Positions 1-5,033 of a stretch of 8,979 nt of DNA are shown in pieces. Below the pieces are notes generated by a model, which worked only from the letters and a program-made list of their open reading frames with translations, did not search any database and was not told the origin of the DNA. Made by a program: the position numbers and the translations under genes. The stretch lies in the NCBI GenBank assembly GCA_030612945.1, contig JAUWMY010000081.1:1-8979 (forward strand), in the 5' to 3' direction. The DNA is from Desulfobacteraceae bacterium (GTDB lineage Bacteria > Desulfobacterota > DSM-4660 > Desulfatiglandales > Desulfatiglandaceae). The stretch's first letter is position 1. Every line of letters starts with the position of its first letter.

Positions 1-101
1 TGTGACTCCGCAAGGCCAGCGTCAATTTTTTGATCAAACTGGCAACTTCGGTGGCCAGAGGCGGCGCTGAACTGTGAACCTGACAACCTGAGTATTTACA
101 G

Positions 102-275
102 ATAAATAACTTATCGTTTTCGAAAACATTTTGACATTGGGGTTTTGGATTTGATTTGACATTTGGATTTTGTCATTTGAACTTTATTCCATAGGGCATC
201 ACAAATCACTATCTAACACGCATAGCAGCGCTGGGACCACCCCGCTACTGCGGGATGGTTTAAGGGATTAATTAA
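102..275 (+). repeat. Long inverted repeat, copy 1
   Basis: This stretch reappears in reverse complement at 3652-3786. Bases 174-275 match 3753-3652 with a single mismatch (C at 240). Bases 102-138 match with two mismatches. Copy 1 carries a 39-base insertion (about 139-177) between these blocks, made of the same TTTGACATTT-like words that flank it, so it is probably a slippage or duplication product. Inside lies a hairpin CCACCCCGC / GCGGGATGG with loop TACT; the mismatch at 240 makes its stem imperfect. I see no target-site duplication and no transposase. It is best described as an intergenic repeat, possibly non-autonomous. Confidence 0.85.
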
Positions 276-319
276 AAATATTCCTCTAAACCAGTACCCA
301 GTACCGGATACCAAATACC

Positions 320-348
320 ACCTCAATTGAATTTGACTCAATTGAGGT
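320..348. repeat. Perfect 11-bp palindrome with 7-base loop
   Basis: The arms ACCTCAATTGA (320-330) and TCAATTGAGGT (338-348) are exact reverse complements around ATTTGAC. Each arm contains the self-palindrome CAATTG. There is no T-run on either side in either orientation, so an intrinsic terminator is unlikely. It lies about 80 bases upstream of the sigma-28 promoter, so a protein-binding site or a structured repeat are the alternatives. Confidence 0.6.
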
Positions 349-425
349 AATACAAAACATCCATTCGTCAGACCTCTTCTAAATATGCCATAGCGCACCG
401 CTTCGGCTCAATGCAACAAATAAGT

Positions 426-452
426 TAAAGTTTTTTTAAAAAAAGCCGATAA
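426..452 (+). promoter_or_regulatory. Sigma-28 (FliA-type) promoter, perfect consensus
   Basis: TAAAGTTT at 426-433 and GCCGATAA at 445-452 are separated by exactly 11 bases (434-444). This equals the classical FliA consensus TAAAGTTT-N11-GCCGATAA at all 16 defined positions. Transcription would start near 459-460, leaving a leader of about 45 bases before the ATG at 505. Known for the family: sigma-28 drives late flagellar, motor and chemotaxis genes. Inference: the gene at 505-768 belongs to the motility regulon. Confidence 0.85.
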
Positions 453-504
453 ATAAAGTAAAGATATTTTAAAACCCGAGATTAGAAAAAGTGAATAGTT
501 CAAA

Positions 505-768
505 ATGGTTACGATTCCTCCATATCATCCGATGATAATAGACCACACCAGCCAGGTGGGGATAGCTCAGCAGCAAGAAAAGCAGGCTGAGGAAAAAAAA
601 GTAACAGTACAGAATACCCAGGAATCGAACAGGATTCGTTTTGAAAAAGAAAAAAAAGAAGAGGAAAGGCGAAAAAAGAGAAGGGAGAAACAGCAAGAAG
701 AAGAGCAGCGCACAGATGATGAGGACTTAGGGGTCAACAAAAAACGTCTTTTGGATATAGTAGTCTAA
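505..768 (+). CDS. Small highly charged protein, probable sigma-28 regulon member
   Basis: This gene encodes 87 residues of unknown function. The N-terminus MVTIPPYHP is hydrophobic and proline-containing. Residues ~23-72 are strongly enriched in Lys, Glu, Gln and Arg (blocks such as EKEKKEEERRKKRREKQ at about 47-63) and predict a charged helix or coiled coil. The tail KKRLLDIVV is short and hydrophobic. There is no signal peptide or membrane segment, so it should be cytoplasmic. Ribosome binding is weak: no clear GGAGG sits before the ATG. The case for a real gene rests on the perfect sigma-28 promoter 52 bases upstream and on the non-random N- and C-terminal ends. I have an unverified impression that short proteins starting with an IPPY motif occur near flagellar genes in Desulfobacterota. 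Its biochemical role is unknown. Confidence 0.65.
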   Translation: MVTIPPYHPMIIDHTSQVGIAQQQEKQAEEKKVTVQNTQESNRIRFEKEKKEEERRKKRREKQQEEEQRTDDEDLGVNKKRLLDIVV

Positions 769-892
769 AAACAAACCGGTAAACATACAACGCACTTTCT
801 GACCTATTCTAACCCATCTAAATTGAACCAATACCTGCTTAAAATCTTCAATACGCTATTCAATTATTAGATAAATCAATAAGTTAATTTCC

Positions 893-928
893 GCAAGATG
901 GAATTCAACAGGGTGGCATTCATCTTGC
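893..928. repeat. Inverted repeat overlapping the sigma-54 element
   Basis: GCAAGATG (893-900) and CATCTTGC (921-928) are exact reverse complements with a 20-base loop. Pairing can extend inward with one bulge (GAAT with ATTC). No T-run follows, so this is not a typical terminator. The right arm contains the -12 GC of the sigma-54 candidate. Confidence 0.45.
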
Positions 929-929
929 A
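914..929 (+). promoter_or_regulatory. Sigma-54 (RpoN) -24/-12 promoter
   Basis: TGGCAT (914-919), five bases, then TTGCA (925-929) matches TGGCAC-N5-TTGCA at 10 of 11 positions. The invariant GG (915-916) and GC (927-928) are separated by exactly 10 bases, as sigma-54 requires. Transcription would begin near 940, giving a leader of about 100 bases to the ATG at 1043. Sigma-54 promoters need an activator bound upstream; no site is recognised, though the gene-poor stretch 769-890 leaves room for one. Confidence 0.6.
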
Positions 930-1042
930 ATTTGTGAACGTTCGTTAACGGCAGTAATTCATGAACGAGGACGAGGCATTCGCAGTCAGGCCTTCATTGC
1001 GCTTGACACTTAACAAAAACCATTTTTTTGGAGATAAATGCG

Positions 1043-1306
1043 ATGGCAGAAGGCTATACGAGACTCTGGGCTGCTGTACTGGAACAAGCCATCAAAGACG
1101 TTCAAGGAGATGCAAGAGCGCATAAGGGTAAAGTCAGGTCAATTTTTAGTGAAGGCGCCTGGACCTGGTTCCGCAGTGAAAGCCAGGAAATCGGTTCCTT
1201 TTTATGGACCTGCAACATGTTGGGCTTTGAGCCGGATTTTATCCTAACGCTTGTGACCAAACAAGATACCGAGAGGCCCAAATCAAGATCAATGGCCTTT
1301 GGATAG
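1043..1306 (+). CDS. Small conserved protein of unknown function, LWxAVLxQAIxD / GSFxWxC type
   Basis: This gene encodes 87 residues from the ATG at 1043. GGAG at 1030-1033 sits 9 bases ahead of it. A TTG at 1028 overlaps that ribosome binding site and is unlikely to be the start. The sequence has an amphipathic N-terminal helix (LWAAVLEQAIKDVQG, about 8-22), then SEGAWTWFRSESQEIGSFLW and CNMLGFEPD. This is the pattern of a small family, common in phages and bacterial genomes, that reads roughly LWRAVxxQAIRDA ... ARRWFxSDxxxxGSFxWxCxxLGLD. I know no biochemical role for it. There is no signal peptide or membrane segment. The C-terminal ~15 residues (KQDTERPKSRSMAFG) are polar and probably flexible. 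It stands alone, possibly under the sigma-54 element upstream. A weak stem (GTGTCC 1306-1311 / GGACAC 1329-1334) follows the stop, without a T-run. Confidence 0.75.
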   Translation: MAEGYTRLWAAVLEQAIKDVQGDARAHKGKVRSIFSEGAWTWFRSESQEIGSFLWTCNMLGFEPDFILTLVTKQDTERPKSRSMAFG

Positions 1307-1381
1307 TGTCCATCCTCAAACTACCATCGGACACCAAACAAACCGTTTCTGATTGAGTCTTACTCTTAAAACCCAGGGTTG

Positions 1382-1440
1382 AACCCATTCGAAGGGTTGA
1401 CCTTAAGGCAGAAACCGGTATAACATACAGCAGGTCAACC
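1382..1440. promoter_or_regulatory. Operator-like inverted repeats around the mltD promoter
   Basis: GGTTGACC (1395-1402, containing the -35 box) is the exact reverse complement of GGTCAACC (1433-1440, just after the expected start). The two arms bracket the whole core promoter. A second near-palindrome, AACCC (1382-1386) and GGGTT (1394-1398) around ATTCGAA, overlaps the -35 region. These are plausible regulator-binding sites; the regulator is unknown. Confidence 0.4.
1397..1424 (+). promoter_or_regulatory. Sigma-70-type promoter for the mltD-like gene
   Basis: TTGACC (1397-1402, 5 of 6 to consensus) and TATAAC (1419-1424, 5 of 6) are separated by 16 bases. The expected start is near 1431, giving a leader of about 90 bases that contains the hairpin at 1441-1489. 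Confidence 0.6.
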
Positions 1441-1500
1441 AGGAGGGTCTCCGAGATTGAGAAAAAAAGCCATTCTCGGACAGCCTCCTATCCTGTTTTT
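1441..1500 (+). promoter_or_regulatory. Leader hairpin with T-run ahead of mltD
   Basis: AGGAGG (1441-1446) pairs with CCTCCT (1484-1489), and TCCGAGA (1450-1456) pairs with TCTCGGA (1474-1480). A symmetric 3/3 internal loop (GTC/CAG) separates the two stems, and a 17-base A-rich apical loop closes the structure. Seven bases later comes TTTTT (1496-1500). It could be an attenuator or leader terminator for mltD, or an RNA-stability element. The GTG start at 1522 and its GGAG lie outside the stem. The T-run is short and offset, so intrinsic termination is uncertain. Confidence 0.45.
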
Positions 1501-1521
1501 GCATAAAGTATATGGAGAAAA

Positions 1522-3222
1522 GTGGAAATTTATTCTAAGTTGCTCAGTGCCAAAATATGTCTTGTCGTGGTCTCCCTCCTGATATGTACCAGTTGTGTTA
1601 CCCAAACATCTCGCCTCAGAACCGATAAGCAAACCTCTGAAGAGAAGGTTGTCCCGGAAAAAACCGGGTCTGAATTATCCTTACGAATACCTGATGGAGA
1701 GATGTCCGCTCTGCCGGAGGGTGAAACAAAGGAAAAACTTCCGCCCCAGGCCGTTCCCCTTGAAAATGGTCCTCCACTTACTGAGCAGGAATCACCCACA
1801 AAGCCAGCCCAGGAGATGCTTGATTCGGCCCTGGGGTTCTGTCAGGCTTCATTCGATTTTTGGGACAAGGGGGACCTGGACAATGCCCTCGATGCACTTG
1901 ATCAAGCCTATTCTCTCATCTTGAAGGTAGATGCAAGCCCTGAGGAGCCTGAAATCCTACAGCAAAAGGATGATTTGCGTTTTACCATTTCTAAGCGAAT
2001 CATAGAGTGTTACTCATCGAGATTTACGGTAGCTAATGGGTACCATAAGGCTATTCCCCTTGTCATGAACAAACACGTGGAAAAGGCCATAAACCTATTT
2101 ACAGTAAGGCAGCGTAATTTCTTTCTTGATTCTTACCGCCGTTCAGGACGATATCGCCCTGCAATCGTAAAGGCCCTGGAGGAAGCAGGGCTTCCGGAAG
2201 AGCTTTCATGGCTACCTCTAATTGAAAGTGGATTCAAGTTAAGGGCGTTTTCAAGGGCCAGGGCCCTTGGGCTTTGGCAGTTTATCGCTTCAACGGGATA
2301 CAAATTCGGTCTAAAAAGGGATCGGTGGATCGATGAAAGAATGGACCCGGAAAAAGCTACCACGGCAGCCATCGCTTATCTCAAAGAACTGCATCAGATC
2401 TTTGGCGACTGGGCCACGGTTCTGGCTGCTTACAACTGCGGAGAGGGTGCCGTATTGAAGCGTATCCGTAGCCAAAAGATCAACTATCTTGATAATTTCT
2501 GGGACCTTTACAGAAAACTTCCCAGGGAAACCGCCTTCTACTTCCCAAAATTCCTGGCCGTATTGCATATTTTAGACGACCCTGAGGCTCACGGCATGAT
2601 CTTGCCTACTGTAGACGAGGTAATAAAAAGCGAAAAGGTCAACATTAAAAAAGAGGTCCATCTCAAAACCGTGGCCAAGCATCTCGATGTTTCCTACGCG
2701 AGCCTTAGAAGTCTGAATCCCGAATTGAGGTATAATTATACACCAGACAGGCCATATGGCCTCAATGTCCCAAAAGGCAAAGGGGAATTGCTGCTCGCAA
2801 AAATAGACGATATTCCTGTGTGGCGTCCCCCCTATGTGGTCCACAGGGTTCGAAGGGGAGAAACTTTATCTATCATAGCGCGAAGACATCGGGCAAGTGT
2901 CAGGTCCATTATGGCAATGAACGGACTCAGAAGCAGTCACTATATAAAGGTGGGTTGGAAACTCAAGATTCCGACCGGAAAACAATACGTGTCTGTTAAG
3001 AAGGTCTCAACTCCCATGTCCGCCCTAAAGATAAAAGGGGAATTCGCAGAGTATGTGGTACGGAAGGGAGATTCCCTGTGGAAGATTGCAAATCGATTCG
3101 GAACCACTGCAAAAACCATACAATACATGAATCAACTCAGAAGTACTCGCCTGCAGATAGGACAGGTTCTTAAAATTCCAAGAGATCCAATTTCTGATAA
3201 AAAGAATATAAGGAAAACTTAA
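1522..3222 (+). CDS. mltD: Membrane-bound lytic murein transglycosylase D (MltD-like) with LysM repeats
   Basis: This protein (566 residues) cleaves the MurNAc-GlcNAc bond of peptidoglycan to 1,6-anhydroMurNAc ends, in the periplasm. The start is a GTG with GGAG at 1514-1517; a stop at 1504 in the same frame excludes longer forms. Residues 8-25 form a hydrophobic leader ending LLICTSC. Cys25 is the likely lipidated residue, although Cys at lipobox -3 is atypical. A Pro/Glu-rich linker covers 30-97, and a TPR-like helical stretch covers about 98-140. The GH23/SLT domain spans about 205-355: LPLIESGF gives the catalytic Glu235, followed by ALGLWQFIASTG (248-259) and LAAYNCGEGAV (301-311). A degenerate LysM-like stretch (about 374-418) precedes two clear LysM modules (about 439-485, VVHRVRRGETL; about 510-553, YVVRKGDSLW) that bind glycan. 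The layout and length fit MltD. It appears monocistronic, under its own promoter. Confidence 0.93.
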   Translation: MEIYSKLLSAKICLVVVSLLICTSCVTQTSRLRTDKQTSEEKVVPEKTGSELSLRIPDGEMSALPEGETKEKLPPQAVPLENGPPLTEQESPTKPAQEMLDSALGFCQASFDFWDKGDLDNALDALDQAYSLILKVDASPEEPEILQQKDDLRFTISKRIIECYSSRFTVANGYHKAIPLVMNKHVEKAINLFTVRQRNFFLDSYRRSGRYRPAIVKALEEAGLPEELSWLPLIESGFKLRAFSRARALGLWQFIASTGYKFGLKRDRWIDERMDPEKATTAAIAYLKELHQIFGDWATVLAAYNCGEGAVLKRIRSQKINYLDNFWDLYRKLPRETAFYFPKFLAVLHILDDPEAHGMILPTVDEVIKSEKVNIKKEVHLKTVAKHLDVSYASLRSLNPELRYNYTPDRPYGLNVPKGKGELLLAKIDDIPVWRPPYVVHRVRRGETLSIIARRHRASVRSIMAMNGLRSSHYIKVGWKLKIPTGKQYVSVKKVSTPMSALKIKGEFAEYVVRKGDSLWKIANRFGTTAKTIQYMNQLRSTRLQIGQVLKIPRDPISDKKNIRKT

Positions 3223-3434
3223 AAAGCCATAAAGAACGATGGTCCCCCTGTAGTTGCCAGAAAAACGCTGGATAAGTCTTTCGTATTTCATTAGATATGG
3301 CAACGTAAAGTTGTAGCAATTATTACTGGTCAGGTAGTCAGCAATTCTGTTTTTTTCTAATGAGAGACCTTCCTCCATGGCCCCGTAAGCGCTAAGTTGT
3401 TTTTGCCCAGAAGGGAGTAAAAGAATGAACATCG

Positions 3435-3454
3435 AATCACGCCTTGGCGTGATT
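3435..3454. repeat. Perfect 9-bp inverted repeat AATCACGCC/GGCGTGATT
   Basis: The arms 3435-3443 and 3446-3454 are exact reverse complements with only TT between them. In RNA this would be an 8-bp stem with a CTTG loop. It is part of the intergenic repeat text that continues into the heptamer tandem. No T-run follows immediately; the nearest is at about 3477-3484. Confidence 0.6.
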
Positions 3455-3489
3455 GAATATTCGGTATTGGATGTTTGTTTTTTTATTCG

Positions 3490-3524
3490 ATGTTGGATGT
3501 TCGATGTTCGATGTTGGACGTTCA
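3490..3524. repeat. Heptamer tandem repeat (ATGTTSG)
   Basis: Five consecutive 7-base units are present: ATGTTGG (3490), ATGTTCG (3497), ATGTTCG (3504), ATGTTGG (3511) and the diverged ACGTTCA (3518). A related unit, ATTGGATGTTTG, precedes the T-run. Being out of phase with codons, the repeat translates as a 7-residue period and creates false open frames. Arrays of this kind are, to my knowledge, widespread between genes in deltaproteobacterial and related assemblies. Confidence 0.8.
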
Positions 3525-3651
3525 TCTTTCAAAACAACCCTATATGGAATAAATGCAATCAGTGAATGTTTACTAATTACCTTAGCGCTTATGCTCCATG
3601 GCCCCTGACTGACACACGCCTCCTCTCTTTTCAAAAAGTTTTTTGCTTGCA

Positions 3652-3786
3652 TTAATTAATCCCTTAAACCATCCCGCAGTAGCGGGATGGTCCCAGCGCT
3701 GCTATGCGTGTTAGATAGTGATTTGTGATGCCCTATGGAATAAAGTTCAAATGTCAAAATGTTTTCCAAAACGATCAGTTATTTAT
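3652..3786 (-). repeat. Long inverted repeat, copy 2
   Basis: This is the reverse complement of 102-275, lacking the 39-base insertion of copy 1. It retains a perfect 10-bp hairpin, ACCATCCCGC (3668-3677) / GCGGGATGGT (3682-3691) with loop AGTA, and the AGCGCT palindrome (3695-3700). The inner end is at TTAATTAA in both copies, where identity stops abruptly. The near identity of a non-coding stretch suggests recent copying, gene conversion or constraint on the element itself. Confidence 0.85.
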
Positions 3787-3971
3787 TTTTTCCCATTGTG
3801 CATCTTCACCAGTGTAGGCTGCGTTTGAATTAATGGGTAGAAATATATTTTTTAGCATTTGTCATTTGACATTCATTTGAAGTTTGGGCTTTGACCTTTG
3901 TCATTTAAATTCATTTTATTTACATATTTGGACCCTTTTAGGGGTGGTAGTTGATTACCTTTCGGATATAG

Positions 3972-4000
3972 TTGCAAAAGGGCTATCTGTGAAGTATATC
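3972..4000 (+). promoter_or_regulatory. Possible sigma-70 promoter for the bactofilin gene
   Basis: TTGCAA (3972-3977) and TATATC (3995-4000) are spaced by 17 bases, each 4 of 6 to consensus. Transcription would start near 4007 and give a leader of about 45 bases. The match is modest in an AT-rich context. Confidence 0.3.
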
Positions 4001-4051
4001 TTTGCTTATGCATCTTTAAGAGTTTTCGAAAAAAAACTGAGAGGCTTTATC

Positions 4052-4702
4052 ATGAAAAAAAAAGATCAGGCAATCACCTTCCTGGGGAAAAATACTGAGT
4101 TCGAGGGGAAACTGTCATTTCAAGGCACAATCAGAATAGACGGTCATTTTAAAGGAGAAATATCGAACGGCGGGCATCTTATTGTTGGAGAAGAGGGATT
4201 GATCGAAGCCAATATGCATATCTCCTATATTGTCATAAGCGGAGAGGTCCACGGTAACATCATTGCAGATCAGAGGGTAGATATTCATGCGCCAGGCAAA
4301 GTTTTTGGAGATATCCAGGCTCCGGCCGTGGTGATTGACGAAGGTGTTATTTTCGAAGGCACAACCCGGATGTATCAGGCAAAAGGGTCGGGTACGAGAG
4401 AACTTGACGCCATAGGGTCTGATGAGTATTCCGGTAGTCCACCCCCGACTCTTTGTGCCATTTACGGCATTGTCACCGATCAGAATACTGGTAAGCCAAT
4501 TAAAAATGCCGAAATCGTTTGCGAAGGTACTGGCAAAAAGAATGCCTGGACTAACGCATCGGGATATTACGAACTGATAAACCTTGAAGATGGCAAATGG
4601 AAGATGAAAATCAAAGCCAAAGGCTACAGAAAAGGGACCTCTAAAGTTGAAATATCCGGCGAAGGAACATATGAGCAAAATTGTGAGTTAAAACCAAAGT
4701 AA
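4052..4702 (+). CDS. Bactofilin with C-terminal carboxypeptidase-regulatory-like domain
   Basis: This 216-residue protein starts at the ATG at 4052, where GAGAGG (4039-4044) lies 7 bases ahead. Upstream in-frame codons back to 3884 are AT-rich, repeat-derived and lack a ribosome binding site. Residues ~8-110 are a bactofilin beta-helix: TFLGKNTEFEGKLSFQGTIRIDG, then repeated turns GHFKGEI, GHLIVGEEGLIEANM, ISGEVHGNI, VDIHAPGKVFGDI, VVIDEGVIFEG. Bactofilins polymerise into nucleotide-free cytoskeletal filaments that place cell-wall enzymes, stalks or motility parts. A linker (~111-134) leads to a second domain (~136-213) with IYGIVTDQNTGKPIKNAEIVCEG, TNASGYYELINLEDGKWKMKIKAKGY, the signature of the carboxypeptidase regulatory-like / Cna-B beta-sandwich fold. 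Most bactofilins end in a short disordered tail, so this fusion is unusual. The nearest cell-wall gene is the MltD-like transglycosylase 830 bases upstream. The bactofilin call is secure; the role of the extra domain is unknown. Confidence 0.9.
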   Translation: MKKKDQAITFLGKNTEFEGKLSFQGTIRIDGHFKGEISNGGHLIVGEEGLIEANMHISYIVISGEVHGNIIADQRVDIHAPGKVFGDIQAPAVVIDEGVIFEGTTRMYQAKGSGTRELDAIGSDEYSGSPPPTLCAIYGIVTDQNTGKPIKNAEIVCEGTGKKNAWTNASGYYELINLEDGKWKMKIKAKGYRKGTSKVEISGEGTYEQNCELKPK

Positions 4703-5033
4703 TAGCCTACACCTACCGAACCCCCTATGCCCGACGACACTCCTCCCGTGCCTCTGCGCAACGTTCATGGAAGAGGCAGCCCTCGGACAATTTGAACAGA
4801 GATGGCACTGCTCCAGGGATAGTTCTCAGACGCAATGGCGTCATTTTCCAATAAATTCCAGATCGTTAACGCCATATCTTACTCCACCCTGTAATCCTAC
4901 AACACCTCAGCTCCATAATCGAGCCTGACATCACATATGTTGTGGTTTCTTTTTCCTTGAATCACAAGGGGAATTTCTCTATTGTGAGTCAACAAAAAAG
5001 CGACTTCTTATCGCATGGTAAAAGGAGAGGCGT
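4703..5033. other. Spacer between bactofilin and M20 genes with two inverted repeats
   Basis: No gene is seen. Two exact inverted repeats are visible: TGCCTCT (4749-4755) with AGAGGCA (4772-4778), and ATGGCGT (4835-4841) with ACGCCAT (4869-4875). Neither is followed by a T-run, so neither is a convincing terminator. A weak promoter candidate for the downstream gene is at 4957-4985. Confidence 0.55.
4957..4985 (+). promoter_or_regulatory. Weak sigma-70 promoter candidate for the M20 gene
   Basis: TTGAAT (4957-4962) and TATTGT (4980-4985) have a 17-base spacer, each 4 of 6 to consensus. Transcription would start near 4992, about 42 bases before the ATG. The inverted repeat CCTTG-AATCA-CAAGG overlaps the -35 box and might be an operator. 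Confidence 0.25.

Larger units (their letters stand above)
1..504. other. Gene-free AT-rich region with repeats and a promoter
   Basis: I find no convincing coding region here. The open frames are short, have no ribosome binding site and run through repeats. The stretch holds copy 1 of a long repeat (102-275), tandem-like text rich in TTTGTCATTTGA-type words (about 130-180), a small cluster of AGTACC/GGATACC words (293-320), an 11-bp perfect hairpin (320-348) and a sigma-28 promoter (426-452). The first 70 bases stay open to the left edge in some frames on both strands, so a gene end there cannot be excluded, but nothing in them is recognisable. Confidence 0.7.
3223..3883. other. Gene-free spacer rich in repeats
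   Basis: No credible gene is present. Minus-strand frames across 3437-3525 give period-7 peptides of the TSNIEHPTSN type, which are by-products of a heptamer DNA repeat. The stretch includes a hairpin (3435-3454), heptamer tandems (3490-3524) and two copies of CTCCATGGCCCC (about 3373 and 3595), each next to an AGCGCT-containing word in opposite order (GTAAGCGCTAAG; CTTAGCGCTTAT). It also holds copy 2 of the long inverted repeat (3652-3786) and TTTGTCATTT words at 3858 and 3897. I see no clear terminator directly after mltD. Confidence 0.75.

Noticed and set aside
1..110. Possible end of a gene at the left edge (for example minus-strand PPLATEVASLIKKLTLALRSH)
   Set aside because: The stretch is short, has no start codon with a ribosome binding site, is not recognisable and is continuous with repeat DNA. 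It cannot be decided without sequence to the left.
1003..1031. TTGACA at 1003-1008 as a sigma-70 -35 box for the small gene at 1043
   Set aside because: No -10 box occurs at a workable distance; a start there would fall on the ribosome binding site.
1038..1247. Overlapping frame from ATG 1038 (69 codons)
   Set aside because: It is out of frame with the recognisable LWxAVLxQAI protein, its ribosome binding site spacing is poor (4 bases), and it has no family-like features.
3425..3530. CRISPR array
   Set aside because: The units are 7 bases and strictly tandem without spacers, unlike CRISPR repeats.
3025..3652. Minus-strand open frames of 166 and 71 codons with TSNIQHR / TSNIEHPTSN segments
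   Set aside because: They overlap the end of mltD on the opposite strand or run through heptamer repeats. The peptides are translations of the repeat, with no ribosome binding site or domain.
102..3786. Composite transposon bounded by the inverted repeats
   Set aside because: There is no transposase or integrase between the copies, no target-site duplication at either outer end, and the enclosed genes look like core functions. Kept only as an inverted repeat pair.
3884..4051. N-terminal extension of the bactofilin from ATG 3884
   Set aside because: The extension reads through repeat-like AT-rich DNA and a promoter candidate and has no ribosome binding site. ATG 4052 has a good one and matches the usual bactofilin start.
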